DNA from: DASTCC01 sp035711465
GTDB taxonomy: Bacteria; Acidobacteriota; Vicinamibacteria; Vicinamibacterales; SCN-69-37
NCBI GenBank assembly: GCA_035711465.1
Contig: DASTCC010000325.1
Coordinates: 1 to 12,873, forward strand
Reading direction: 5' to 3'
Length of the DNA: 12,873 bases
Shown piece by piece: positions 1-7,020 of this stretch. A program made the translations under genes and the position numbers. Numbering within the stretch: position 1 is the stretch's first letter; each line of letters starts with the position of its first letter. Under the pieces are notes generated by a model. That model saw only the letters and a program-made list of their open reading frames with translations, made no database searches and was not told the origin of the DNA.

Positions 1-419
1 GGCAGCGTCGCCCCCATCAACAGCGTCGGAGGCAGCAGGCAGATGGCCGCGATGATGGCGCGGAAGGCGACGTGGCCGCCGCCAACCGAGGTGTAGATGT
101 TGTTGACGAGCGGCATCCCGAACAGGAGCAGCAGCCCCATCAGGCCGATGCCGAGCTCGAGGTACGCGTAGACCTTCATCGGGTGGTTGCGCTTGTCGAT
201 GTAGCGCGGCAGCAGGAAGCTGCCCAGGCACATGCCGCCCATGAAGGTGCCGAGCAGCACCCCCAGCGACACGGCCGACGACCCAATCACCAACTGCAGC
301 AGCTGGAACCAGACGACTTCGTAGACGAGGGCCGCGCAGCCGCTGCCGACGAACAGCAGCAGGAGCACCGGCAGATACTGATGTGGTGTGTCCTGGTCTT
401 GCGACTGACGATCGTTCAT
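1..419 (-). CDS. Fused MFS-type transporter / spermidine synthase-like protein, N-terminal part (partial)
   Basis: The open frame starts at an ATG and runs off the left edge, so only the first 139 residues are visible. They form four hydrophobic segments at about residues 14-36, 47-70, 84-104 and 117-136. The motif GSGCAALVYEVVWFQLL (26-42) followed by IGSS and the FMGGMCLGS stretch is the N-terminal signature of multi-pass proteins that carry a spermidine-synthase-like methyltransferase fold in their C-terminal half. Those proteins are integral to the cytoplasmic membrane; whether they make polyamines or transfer aminopropyl groups is unproven for most. The catalytic half lies outside the window, so function stays open. 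No Shine-Dalgarno site precedes the ATG; a -10-like element lies 10-12 nt upstream. The gene follows the small exported protein by 37 nt on the same strand. Confidence 0.85.
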   Translation of the reverse strand, partial: MNDRQSQDQDTPHQYLPVLLLLFVGSGCAALVYEVVWFQLLQLVIGSSAVSLGVLLGTFMGGMCLGSFLLPRYIDKRNHPMKVYAYLELGIGLMGLLLLFGMPLVNNIYTSVGGGHVAFRAIIAAICLLPPTLLMGATL

Positions 420-429
420 AAGTGGGGGA

Positions 430-437
430 ATCCTATA
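430..437 (-). promoter_or_regulatory. -10-like element TATAGGAT before the transporter/synthase gene
   Basis: On the minus strand TGGTATAGGAT can be read as an extended -10 (TG then TATAGG), or as TAGGAT of the TAnnnT class, ending 10-12 nt before the ATG. No -35 hexamer is evident. Transcription starting about 7 nt downstream would give a leader of only a few bases, which agrees with the missing ribosome binding site. The call is from pattern and position only. Confidence 0.45.
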
Positions 438-456
438 CCAGGTCGACGGGCGTCCC

Positions 457-933
457 CTATCGGACGCGGGCGTATGTGACCAGCCCGAACTGCCTCCAAC
501 TCCCGTCGGTGGCACGGACCCAGTCTGTTACGACGAGCCCCCCCTCACCGTTCAGCCTGTACTCGGTTTTCCCGCGCGGCGTGGCGCCGTCGCCCCACTC
601 CGAGGTCAGGACGTCGGCCGTCTGAACGGCCGAGAGCACGTGCATCGCGCCGCTCGAGTCGAGCCAGCGGCCCGAACAACTCGTTGCGGCTTTACAGCCC
701 TTGTAGTAAGCCACGCCTTCGAAGGTGCCGCGCGTCCCGACGGGCGTGAACCTGTACTGGAGCCGCGAGAACTGCTGGCCGAGCGCCGGACCGACCTCGA
801 GATCCGCGGCGACCTCCTGGGCGTTGACCGTCCCCTTCCCGGTCCACTTTCCTTCCATGACCGAAAGCGCTCCGGCGGGACCACCGGCCTGAGCCTGCAG
901 CGCGATTGTCAGCGCCAACACCCACCACGTCAT
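457..933 (-). CDS. Small exported protein, probable beta-barrel (DUF1579/nitrobindin-like), function unknown
   Basis: This gene encodes 158 residues. The N-terminus MTWWVLALTIALQAQAGG is a short hydrophobic stretch consistent with a cleaved signal peptide, although it lacks a basic n-region. The mature part opens with a MEGKWTGKGTVN segment and continues with alternating polar and hydrophobic strands, ending in GSWRQFGLVTYARVR. That resembles small lipocalin/nitrobindin-like or DUF1579-type barrels; this is a resemblance, not a firm assignment. Two cysteines six residues apart (about C80 and C86) could form a disulfide outside the cytoplasm. The start was chosen because GGAGG lies 10 nt upstream; an in-frame ATG at 942 sits only 1 nt after that Shine-Dalgarno site. 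The gene begins 20 nt after the stop of a DinB remnant and probably was once cotranscribed with an intact DinB gene. Confidence 0.7.
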   Translation of the reverse strand: MTWWVLALTIALQAQAGGPAGALSVMEGKWTGKGTVNAQEVAADLEVGPALGQQFSRLQYRFTPVGTRGTFEGVAYYKGCKAATSCSGRWLDSSGAMHVLSAVQTADVLTSEWGDGATPRGKTEYRLNGEGGLVVTDWVRATDGSWRQFGLVTYARVR

Positions 934-953
934 CGTCGCCATTCCTCCACCAC

Positions 954-1088
954 CTACGAACGAAGCGCCTTGATGAGCTGGATCTCCCCCGCGTGATAGA
1001 GGTCATGAGCGGTGATGCCCGACACGAGGTCGGCGTTGGTGAACACGCTGCGCAGCTCCCGATGCATCGCCGGGGCCGGTCTGCTCAC
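954..1088 (-). pseudogene. 3' remnant of a DinB-family gene
   Basis: Between the VWFA-protein stop and the small exported protein, one frame reads a 44-codon stretch whose end is ITAHDLYHAGEIQLIKALRS followed by TAG. The HDxYHAGxIQLLK pattern is the C-terminal helix of DinB/DUF664-like four-helix proteins, and the second His belongs to their metal site. Members are normally about 150-170 residues, so at least two thirds of the gene is gone. Possible starts are the GTG at 1088, which lies 4 nt past the VWFA gene's stop, or the ATG at 1067; neither has a Shine-Dalgarno site. It could still be translated by reinitiation, but a product lacking the other helices is unlikely to work. I treat it as a deletion remnant. 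Confidence 0.7.
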
Positions 1089-1092
1089 GCGA

Positions 1093-3084
1093 CTACCGGA
1101 CGCGGAAGACGAGGTCCTTGCGCACCGGCCGGCCGCCGGCGAGCGTGCCGCTGATGCTCAGCAGATACGGGCCGCGCGAGAACTCGTTGATCGGCAGGTC
1201 GATCTGGAACGGCGCGCTGCGGCGCTCGTCGAAGCGCTCGACGCCGATCGTCCCGCTGGTGCGGAACACCTGGCGATCGGCGACGTCGAGGATCTGCGCC
1301 TCGATCGCCATCGGCACGATCGGCGTCGTGCCGCCCTGATACAGCCGCACGAAGGCCGCCAGCCGCTCGTTCGGGGAGAACTCGCGCGCCGACGTCGGCT
1401 TGATCGGCAACACCGACGCCAGCACGTCCGTCCGCGACGCCTCGCTATCGTCCACCGGCGTCCCGAGAGCCACCGCCGACATGTTCAGCCCCGGCCTGGT
1501 GAAGTCCGGCACGTCGACCTGGACGAAAACCGTCCCGGATTTCTGGAGCGCGCCGCTGGTCGCGTGCAGGCGCACTTCTCTGCGGCCCGGCTTGAGCTCG
1601 ATCAGATAGGAGAGGTCGTAGCGCAGCTCGTCGCCTCCGGCTGGCGTGAGCGGCACCCTGAGCGTTTCGCGAATCATCGGCGAGGGATTGCCGCTCTCGT
1701 CGTACTCGTTGCGGATGACGGTGACCGTCTCTTCAAGCGGACCGTTCGGCGGTGGCAGCCGCACCGAGAGCACGATGCCGACCTCCACGCTCTTGCCGTT
1801 GCGGCCGAGCGCCAACGGCATCGCCGCCGCGCGCATCGGCAGCCCGCCGGTGTTCCAGAGCCCGACGAGCTTCAGATTGTTGGTCGACGGCGCTTCCTTC
1901 GCTTCGCGCGTCTCGAGCTCGCCTTCCTTGGGTGCGTAATACCCCGATCGCGTCCGCGTCGTCGCGTCCTTCTGGTTGACCTTGACCTCGATCTTCCGGA
2001 ACTTGCCGTCGGGCGCGCCGTTGGACGTCTGATAGCCGACGAGGTAGTACGACCGGCCTTCGGCGAACAGATCGTCGATGCCGCCGAGGACGTCGTCGGT
2101 GTTGACGACGGCGTGGCCGCCGGTGTCGTCGGCCATGATCTCGAGCATGTCGCGGCGGCCGTTGGCGCGCTCGCCGCGGTAGGTCGCCGGGTTGACGCTG
2201 TTGATGTTGATGTTGGCGCGCTGCGCGGCGCGGAAGACTCGCTGCATGCGCTCCGCCAGGGACGCCGCGCACTCCTCGCGGCTGCCGAAGTTCATGAACG
2301 CGCCAGGGCTGACGAAGAAGATCGTCTTGCGCTTGTCGCGAACGGTCGCCAGCCGCGACACGATCGTCTCGAACGCCGGCACGATGGGATTGCGCCGCTC
2401 GCAGTTGGACGGGCTGAGCACGGGACTGAATCGCTGCGGCATGTCGCCGCCGCCCGGTCCGGGCCGGTAGTCGGTCCGGCCGCCGGGGATCAGGTCAGGC
2501 TCGCGGCGATCGAAGCGATCGACCGCGGTGACGAGCTTGTCGCGATCGCGCGTGAAGTCCTGCGACCGCCCGCCATTGCCCGGATAGACGATCGCGGCGA
2601 CGTCGGACGGCCCCATGCTGTCGATCAGGTAGCGGCCGACGGCCCGGGCCGACGCGACGGCGTCCCACGGCATGTTCACGTCGTCCATGACGATGGCATG
2701 GAGCCGGCCGTCGCCGACCTGATCCGTGAGGTCGTTGTAGCTCACGTCGCTCGGGACGGCGCGCATCCAGGCACTCGGCTTGACGTCGTACTCGATCGCG
2801 TCGATCTCCGTCACCGCGACAATGCGCTGCGGCTTGCCGTTCTCGAGGACCGTGAAGTCCTCCGCGGTGAGGCCCCTGATGGGCTTCCGGTCTTTATCGA
2901 GCACGGAGACGTCGAGGCGGATGACGTCGATCTCGGCGCGGAAAATCGGCTGCTGCGGCTGCTGCTGGTCCTGTGACGAGGACGACGCTGGCGGCCCGGT
3001 CGGCGGCGCAGACTGCGGCCCTGCCGTCAGAGCGGCCGCCGCGAGCACGAGGCCCACCGCGAGCAACGCGGAGCGGTACATCAT
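1093..3084 (-). CDS. VWFA-related domain secreted protein (acidobacterial TIGR03436 family)
   Basis: The protein has 663 residues. Residues 1-22 form a signal peptide (MMYRSALLAVGLVLAAAALTAG), followed by a Pro/Ser/Gln-rich linker to about 46. A conserved opening strand (IFRAEIDVIRLDVSVLDK) leads into GLTAEDFTVLENGKPQ. The VWFA fold starts at about 128 with the metal-site-like segment IVMDDVNMP and continues through FFVSPGAF (256-263). It closes with SYYLVGYQ and the RSGYYAP motif at 379-385, which is the usual family end point. Some 280 further residues form an extra C-terminal region with beta-rich segments, such as LRVPLTPAGGDELRYDLSYL, of unknown role. The family is expanded in Acidobacteria and presumed extracytoplasmic; no partner is known. 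Two tandem ATGs occur at the start; a weak GGGA precedes them and a TAGTCT element lies 12 nt upstream. Confidence 0.9.
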   Translation of the reverse strand: MMYRSALLAVGLVLAAAALTAGPQSAPPTGPPASSSSQDQQQPQQPIFRAEIDVIRLDVSVLDKDRKPIRGLTAEDFTVLENGKPQRIVAVTEIDAIEYDVKPSAWMRAVPSDVSYNDLTDQVGDGRLHAIVMDDVNMPWDAVASARAVGRYLIDSMGPSDVAAIVYPGNGGRSQDFTRDRDKLVTAVDRFDRREPDLIPGGRTDYRPGPGGGDMPQRFSPVLSPSNCERRNPIVPAFETIVSRLATVRDKRKTIFFVSPGAFMNFGSREECAASLAERMQRVFRAAQRANININSVNPATYRGERANGRRDMLEIMADDTGGHAVVNTDDVLGGIDDLFAEGRSYYLVGYQTSNGAPDGKFRKIEVKVNQKDATTRTRSGYYAPKEGELETREAKEAPSTNNLKLVGLWNTGGLPMRAAAMPLALGRNGKSVEVGIVLSVRLPPPNGPLEETVTVIRNEYDESGNPSPMIRETLRVPLTPAGGDELRYDLSYLIELKPGRREVRLHATSGALQKSGTVFVQVDVPDFTRPGLNMSAVALGTPVDDSEASRTDVLASVLPIKPTSAREFSPNERLAAFVRLYQGGTTPIVPMAIEAQILDVADRQVFRTSGTIGVERFDERRSAPFQIDLPINEFSRGPYLLSISGTLAGGRPVRKDLVFRVR

Positions 3085-3096
3085 GATCCCGGAACC

Positions 3097-3102
3097 AGAC
3101 TA
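3097..3102 (-). promoter_or_regulatory. -10-like element TAGTCT before the VWFA gene
   Basis: TAGTCT fits the TAnnnT class and ends exactly 12 nt before the first ATG, the same distance seen at two other starts in the window. No -35 element is recognisable. Confidence 0.35.
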
Positions 3103-3141
3103 ATTCGACCGGCCGACCGGTGCAATCGCCAACCTCCCGCC

Positions 3142-3164
3142 CCCCGCGCGCGCCGCGGGGTTTT
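3142..3164 (+). terminator. Terminator-like hairpin in the divergent intergenic region
   Basis: CCCCGCG, a 5-nt loop, then CGCGGGG and TTTT form a 7-bp GC hairpin with a short T tract on the plus strand. There is no plus-strand gene upstream, so it would either stop antisense transcription coming out of the VWFA locus or act as a leader attenuator before the radical SAM gene. The T tract is short, so it may also be chance in GC-rich DNA. Confidence 0.4.
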
Positions 3165-3194
3165 CCGCGCCGCCGCGGCACTATTCCGCAACCG

Positions 3195-3220
3195 GCAGGC
3201 ATGACGGGCAGGCATGACGG
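3195..3220 (+). repeat. Perfect 13-bp tandem duplication upstream of the radical SAM gene
   Basis: The 13-bp unit GCAGGCATGACGG occurs twice head to tail without mismatch. Each copy contains an ATG. The first opens a 12-codon frame ended by a TGA at 3237-3239; the second opens a 21-codon frame that ends at 3279, two bases before an in-frame GTG of the radical SAM gene. Confidence 0.8.
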
Positions 3221-3263
3221 CGCCGCGGATGGGCGGTGACGCGCCGTCGTCGAGGCACTGCTC

Positions 3264-4505
3264 TTGCAGCGGTGCCTGACGGTGCTGTCGACGTCTTCGC
3301 TGCGCGCCAATCCCGCCTTTCTGAAACTGGACCTGTTCTGCCGGGGCATGCAGGTCGATGAGTCCTGCTACATCCAGCGCGACGGCGGACGGCAGATCAT
3401 GCGCACCCGGGCCGGACTCGGGAGCGGGCTCGAGCTCATTCTGCCCGGCGAGCTCTGGACCAACGTGCCCGTGCTCGAGGCCTTCGCGCGCCAGTCGCCG
3501 TACGTGCTGCACCAGGAGGACGGTGCCTATACGATCCGGCTGGATCGCGAGATCGTGGCGCCGGTGCGGCTGTCGCCGCGGCCGGCCTGGTACGACGCCC
3601 GCACGCGATCGGGCGTGCCGATGACCCGTGTCGGCACGCTGCAAGGCACCTATCTCGGGATCTACCCCACCCGCGTCTGCGACTTCTGGATCTCGAAGCC
3701 GACGCGCGTCAACTGCCACTTCTGCTCGGTCGGCCTCAACCTCGGCGTCGACGACGCGACCGACAAGTCGATCGAAGAGGTCGCCGAGGTCGTGGGCGCG
3801 GCGCGCGAGCAGTCGGGCATCACCTACGTCGACTTCAACACCGGCCACTACGAAGGCGACACCTACCTCGACATGCTGGAGCCGTACGTCACCCGGCTCA
3901 AGCGCGAAGGCCCGATCCTCGTCGGCGTGCAGACGCCGCCCCATTACGATCTGCGCCGCTACGACCGGCTTCGCGAGATCGGCGTCAACCGCGTGTCGTT
4001 CTGCTTCGAGGTCTTCGATCGCGACCGCTTCCGCGAGGTCTGCCCGGGCAAGGCGGCGACCTACGGCCTCGATCGCTACCTCGACGCGATCCGCTACTGC
4101 GCCGAGCTCGGCGAGCGCGGCCCGGCGTCGGAGCCCTGGGTCACCAACGGCGAAATCATCGCCGGCCTCGAATCGCCCGAGTCCTCGATGCGCGCGATCG
4201 ACTGGATGACGTCGGTCGGCGCGATCCCGACCGTCTGCGTGTTCCGCCCGCTCCGCGGCACCGACTACGAGCACGAGCCGCCGCCGTCGACCGAAGCGCT
4301 GGTGACGGTCTTCCGCCGCCTCTACGAAGCCTGCATGTCGCACGGGCTGCCGATCGGCGTCGCGCCGAACGTCCACGTCTCGCTGGTGCTGCTGCCCGAC
4401 GAGTGCGCGACGCTCTCGCCTCGGCGCTATCCATGGCAGCGCGCGAAGCTGGCGGTGATGCGGCGCATCATGGCCGCTCGCTTCGGCAATCCACTGGCGG
4501 CGTGA
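3264..4505 (+). CDS. Radical SAM family protein with non-canonical cysteine spacing
   Basis: The frame encodes up to 413 residues. The expected cluster region is GIYPTRVCDFWIS then KPTRVNCHFCSVGLNLG, giving Cys139, Cys151 and Cys154: a C-x11-C-x2-C spacing instead of CxxxCxxC. The pattern NCHFCSVGLN, with an aromatic before the last Cys, is typical of radical SAM clusters. Downstream, TYVDFNTGHYEGD, GVNRVSFCFEVFD, GEIIAGLESPESSMRAI and VFRPLRGTDY match the barrel of biotin-synthase-like members, including the GE and FRPL...GT elements, so a SAM-dependent radical reaction is likely. The substrate is unknown. The start is uncertain: TTG at 3264 is the longest usable, with GTG at 3282 and ATG at 3348 as alternatives, and none has a good Shine-Dalgarno site. 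The conserved-looking text begins by residue 17, so I favour the longer forms. The neighbouring lipoprotein gene gives no clue. Confidence 0.8.
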   Translation: MQRCLTVLSTSSLRANPAFLKLDLFCRGMQVDESCYIQRDGGRQIMRTRAGLGSGLELILPGELWTNVPVLEAFARQSPYVLHQEDGAYTIRLDREIVAPVRLSPRPAWYDARTRSGVPMTRVGTLQGTYLGIYPTRVCDFWISKPTRVNCHFCSVGLNLGVDDATDKSIEEVAEVVGAAREQSGITYVDFNTGHYEGDTYLDMLEPYVTRLKREGPILVGVQTPPHYDLRRYDRLREIGVNRVSFCFEVFDRDRFREVCPGKAATYGLDRYLDAIRYCAELGERGPASEPWVTNGEIIAGLESPESSMRAIDWMTSVGAIPTVCVFRPLRGTDYEHEPPPSTEALVTVFRRLYEACMSHGLPIGVAPNVHVSLVLLPDECATLSPRRYPWQRAKLAVMRRIMAARFGNPLAA

Positions 4506-4512
4506 GCCGTCC

Positions 4513-4529
4513 CACGGGCACCGCCCGTG
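4513..4529 (+). terminator. Hairpin after the radical SAM gene
   Basis: CACGGGC, a 3-nt loop ACC, and GCCCGTG form a perfect 7-bp stem 8 nt past the stop codon. It has no T tract, so it is a candidate terminator or RNA 3'-end stabiliser only. The octamer GTGAGCCG flanks it on both sides. Confidence 0.4.
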
Positions 4530-4621
4530 AGCCGAGGCAGTTCCGTGCAGCGGCGTGCCAATCCGCGAGCGCTGATTCAACCGCGGCGCGACGCGAGCCG
4601 ATACCGGGATCGGGACTGATC

Positions 4622-5155
4622 ATGAGGGCGCTGCGCATGGGCGTCGTCGGCGCGGCAGTGCTCGCGATTGGTGCCGCCGGCTGCGGCGGCGGCCGCACGC
4701 CTGACGCGGGCGGCGGGACGGGATCGGCGACGATCGCCGGCGCGATGTTCGACGTCTCGAACATGACGTTCGCGTTCACCCCCGGCGAGGACGGCGCCTT
4801 CCGAATCGAAGCCGACGACGCGAAGCATCCCGATGAGGATTGCCTGCCCGGCCTCGGCGGCGGGCTTGCGCTCTACGGCGACCTGCCGTCGGACGTGCGC
4901 GTCGTTCAGCAGCTGGCCGGCCGCGATCTGCCGATCGAATTCACCGGCGACGGCGACGACTTCAATCTCTGCTTCGTCGGCTCGAATGGGCTGCTCGGCG
5001 TCGAGCAGGGCACGGTACACATCACCGCCGTCAACGGCGCCAACGTCGCGTTCACGTTCTCCGGCCGCTTCGTCGTCTACGACGGCGCCGGCGGACAGTC
5101 GCCGCTCCCGGTCGAGGCCAGCGGCCGCGGCGTGGCACGCGTGAAGCTCGACTAG
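4622..5155 (+). CDS. Lipoprotein of unknown function
   Basis: The gene encodes 177 residues. The start was chosen because Arg2 and Arg5 give a basic n-region, followed by a hydrophobic core and the lipobox-like AIGAAGC, placing the lipidated cysteine at residue 21. A Gly/Thr-rich linker follows. The rest looks beta-rich, with segments TFAFTPGEDGAFRIEAD, LPIEFTGDGDDFNLCFVG and VAFTFSGRFVVYDG. Two further cysteines (about C74 and C117) may pair. No enzyme motif is visible and I do not recognise the family. The open frame extends upstream to 4403, but that part overlaps the radical SAM gene and looks non-coding. No strong Shine-Dalgarno site precedes the ATG. It is followed closely by the response regulator on the same strand. 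Confidence 0.75.
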   Translation: MRALRMGVVGAAVLAIGAAGCGGGRTPDAGGGTGSATIAGAMFDVSNMTFAFTPGEDGAFRIEADDAKHPDEDCLPGLGGGLALYGDLPSDVRVVQQLAGRDLPIEFTGDGDDFNLCFVGSNGLLGVEQGTVHITAVNGANVAFTFSGRFVVYDGAGGQSPLPVEASGRGVARVKLD

Positions 5156-5190
5156 AGCGCGCCGATCGAACACATGAGCACCGTCACGCG

Positions 5191-5196
5191 TACAAT
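5191..5196 (+). promoter_or_regulatory. -10 element TACAAT before the response regulator
   Basis: TACAAT differs from TATAAT at one base and ends 13 nt before the ATG at 5210. No -35 hexamer is convincing. If used, transcription starts about 5203, excluding the upstream ATG at 5174 and giving a leader of only a few bases. Confidence 0.5.
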
Positions 5197-5209
5197 CGAC
5201 GCTCCGACG

Positions 5210-5875
5210 ATGACCACTGCCGCGCGCGTGTCGATCGTCATCGCCGACGATCATCCAATCTTTCGCGACGGGCTTCGCAAGCTGCTCGAAGCCGAGTCGG
5301 ACATGCAGGTGCTGGCCGCAGCCGCGGACGCCGACGAAGCCGTGCGGCTGACGCGCGAAGTTAAGCCGGACGTCCTTCTGCTCGACCTCGCCATGCGCGG
5401 CCGCACCGGCCTCGACGTGCTGCGCGACCTGGCCGGCGAGCCGGGCGAGACGCGCGTGATCGTGCTGACCGCGGCGATCACCGACGCGCAGACCATCGAG
5501 GCGCTCGAACTCGGCGCCCGCGGCGTGATCCGCAAGGAAGTCGCGACCGATCTGCTGATGAAGGCGATTCGCGTGGTGATGAACGGCGAGTACTGGGTCG
5601 GTCAACAGGGCGTGGCCGGCCTGGTCGAAAGTCTCCGTCGCGCCCGCCAGCAGCGCCACGAACACGCCGCCAGCCGGTTCGGGCTCACCGACCGGCAGAT
5701 GGAGATCCTCAGGCTCGTCGTCGAGGGCGCGACCAACCGTGAGGTCGCGAAGCAATTGCAGATCAGTGAAGAAACGGTCAAGCAGCACCTGACCGCGATC
5801 TATGACAAATGTGGCGTGTCGAGCCGCGTGGAGCTGGCCCGGTTCGCCACCCGGCACCATTTGGCAGGCGACTGA
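5210..5875 (+). CDS. NarL/LuxR-type response regulator, orphan
   Basis: The protein has 221 residues. The receiver domain spans about 6-125, with the acidic pair D13-D14 (IADDHPIFRDGL), the phospho-acceptor D59 in LLLDLAMRG, T87 in VLTA and K109 in IRKE. The output domain at about 158-213 is a LuxR helix-turn-helix starting LTDRQMEILRLVVEGATN, with recognition helix SEETVKQHLTAIYDK. Phosphorylation would be expected to promote dimerisation and DNA binding. No histidine kinase is present in the window, so its partner and targets are unknown; the adjacent lipoprotein genes are possible but unproven targets. I chose ATG 5210 because the receiver starts right after it and a TACAAT element lies between it and the alternative ATG 5174, which would add 12 unremarkable residues. 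Neither start has a Shine-Dalgarno site. Confidence 0.9.
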   Translation: MTTAARVSIVIADDHPIFRDGLRKLLEAESDMQVLAAAADADEAVRLTREVKPDVLLLDLAMRGRTGLDVLRDLAGEPGETRVIVLTAAITDAQTIEALELGARGVIRKEVATDLLMKAIRVVMNGEYWVGQQGVAGLVESLRRARQQRHEHAASRFGLTDRQMEILRLVVEGATNREVAKQLQISEETVKQHLTAIYDKCGVSSRVELARFATRHHLAGD

Positions 5876-5890
5876 CGACACGATCGTCAG
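5872..5890 (+). terminator. Hairpin overlapping the response-regulator stop codon
   Basis: CTGACGA and TCGTCAG form a perfect 7-bp stem with a 5-nt loop, and the stop codon TGA lies in the left arm. No T tract follows. It may act as a 3'-end element. Confidence 0.35.
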
Positions 5891-5907
5891 CCGCACGTCC
5901 CGACTAC

Positions 5908-5921
5908 CCCCTTCAGAGGGG
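5908..5921 (+). terminator. Second short hairpin downstream of the response regulator
   Basis: CCCCT and AGGGG pair across a TCAG tetraloop. The stem is short and lacks a T tract. Together with the hairpin at the stop codon it might insulate the following lipoprotein gene. Confidence 0.25.
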
Positions 5922-6002
5922 TCTCCGCACCACTCTCGGGCGATTCCCGCGCTTCCGCATTCCTGCGACGCTGTTTGAGCGGCTCCCCCAGGAGACTCTC
6001 AG

Positions 6003-6962
6003 ATGCGTTCTCATGCGTCCGTTTCGTTCCGCTCCCTCCCGATGCTGGCGCTGCCGGCAATGCTCGCGGCGTTCGTCACCGGCTGCGCCGGCTCGAACGG
6101 CCGCAACATGCTGGCGCCTTCGGATCTGACTGACACGGCCGCGCGGCCTGCCGGTCCGCTGGCCGACAGCTCCGGCGCGACGACGATCTCGTTCGACGGC
6201 TTCGACCCGGCGACGCTCTCGGTGATGATCCACACGACGACCATCTCGGCGGTGGGCCTGCCGTACATCGACGCGGGCAAGATTCAGCTGCAGATCCTCG
6301 TTGACGCCACCGGCAAGCCGGTGCCCTGCGGCACGGCAGGCGCGACGTACGTGCGCTTCGACAATCAGGGCGGCGGCATCACGCCGAGCGCCGGACAGAC
6401 CTCGCATGCCGTCGATCTCGACGATCTCAGCAGCCGCGGCGTCGGCGTCCAGAACGCCCAGTGCGGCGACACCATCTGCATCCGTGCGCACTACATCACC
6501 GGCGGCGGCCCGACCAAGGTCGACACGCACCTGTCCGAGCCGACGCCCTACACCATCGTCTGCAGCCTCGGCTGCACGCAGAGCCAGGGTTACTGGAAGA
6601 CGCACGGGCCGGTGCCCACCGGCAACAATCAGAACGAGTGGCCGGTGTCGTCGCTGACGCTCGGCACGGTGAACTACACCGCCCTCGAGCTGCAGTCGAT
6701 CATGAACGCGCCGGTTGCCGGGAACGGGCTGATCTCGCTCGCCCACCAGCTGATCGCGGCGAAGCTCAACATCGCGAACGGCGCGAACGGCGCGGCCGTC
6801 GCCGCGACGATCGCCGCCGCCGACGCGCTGATTGGCGCGCTCGTGGTGCCGCCGGTCGGCACCGACGCGCTGGCGCCGTCTGCCACCTCCGCGCTCGTCG
6901 ACGTGCTGACGCAGTTCAACGAAGGCGCGATCGGCCCCGGCCACTGCCCGTCGGGTAACTGA
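6003..6962 (+). CDS. Lipoprotein with C-terminal CTxxQGYWK domain
   Basis: The gene encodes 319 residues. Arg2 and Arg10, a hydrophobic core and the lipobox FVTGC place the lipid cysteine at residue 28. Residues 60-186 form a beta-rich domain of unknown type with a cysteine pair at 154/159. From 191 a recognisable domain begins with CTQSQGYWKTHGPVPTG, then WPVSSLTLG, then NAPVAGNGLISLAHQLIAAK, and continues to about 313 with an Ala-rich helix. I have seen this Cys-Thr...QGYWK...LAHQLIAAKLN pattern at the end of many secreted bacterial proteins, but know of no assigned function. The start is secure: AGGAG ends 8 nt before the ATG, the only strong Shine-Dalgarno site among the plus-strand genes here. 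It follows the response regulator by 127 nt and is closed by a strong hairpin. Confidence 0.85.
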   Translation: MRSHASVSFRSLPMLALPAMLAAFVTGCAGSNGRNMLAPSDLTDTAARPAGPLADSSGATTISFDGFDPATLSVMIHTTTISAVGLPYIDAGKIQLQILVDATGKPVPCGTAGATYVRFDNQGGGITPSAGQTSHAVDLDDLSSRGVGVQNAQCGDTICIRAHYITGGGPTKVDTHLSEPTPYTIVCSLGCTQSQGYWKTHGPVPTGNNQNEWPVSSLTLGTVNYTALELQSIMNAPVAGNGLISLAHQLIAAKLNIANGANGAAVAATIAAADALIGALVVPPVGTDALAPSATSALVDVLTQFNEGAIGPGHCPSGN

Positions 6963-6975
6963 GCCCCTCCCTGGT

Positions 6976-7012
6976 GACGTTCGACCGGTCGCTCCCCGCC
7001 CGGTCGAACGTC
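6976..7012 (+). terminator. Strong hairpin after the CTxxQGYWK lipoprotein gene
   Basis: GACGTTCGACCGG and CCGGTCGAACGTC form a perfect 13-bp stem with an 11-nt loop, 13 nt past the stop. There is no T tract, but the stem length and location argue for a transcription end or 3' stabiliser. Because it is an inverted repeat it would serve both strands. Confidence 0.65.
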
Positions 7013-7020
7013 GCTGCCTC

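Noticed and set aside
1012..2976. A 654-codon open frame on the plus strand opposite the VWFA gene
   Set aside because: Its translation is Arg/Asp/His/Val-rich low-complexity text typical of the antisense of GC-rich genes; the minus-strand protein has a signal peptide and family motifs.
3081..4580. A 499-codon minus-strand frame opposite the radical SAM gene
   Set aside because: It has no recognisable motif and a composition typical of antisense shadows; the opposite strand encodes a clear radical SAM barrel.
4403..4621. Upstream extension of the first lipoprotein frame
   Set aside because: It overlaps the radical SAM gene and would bury the signal peptide and lipobox inside the protein.
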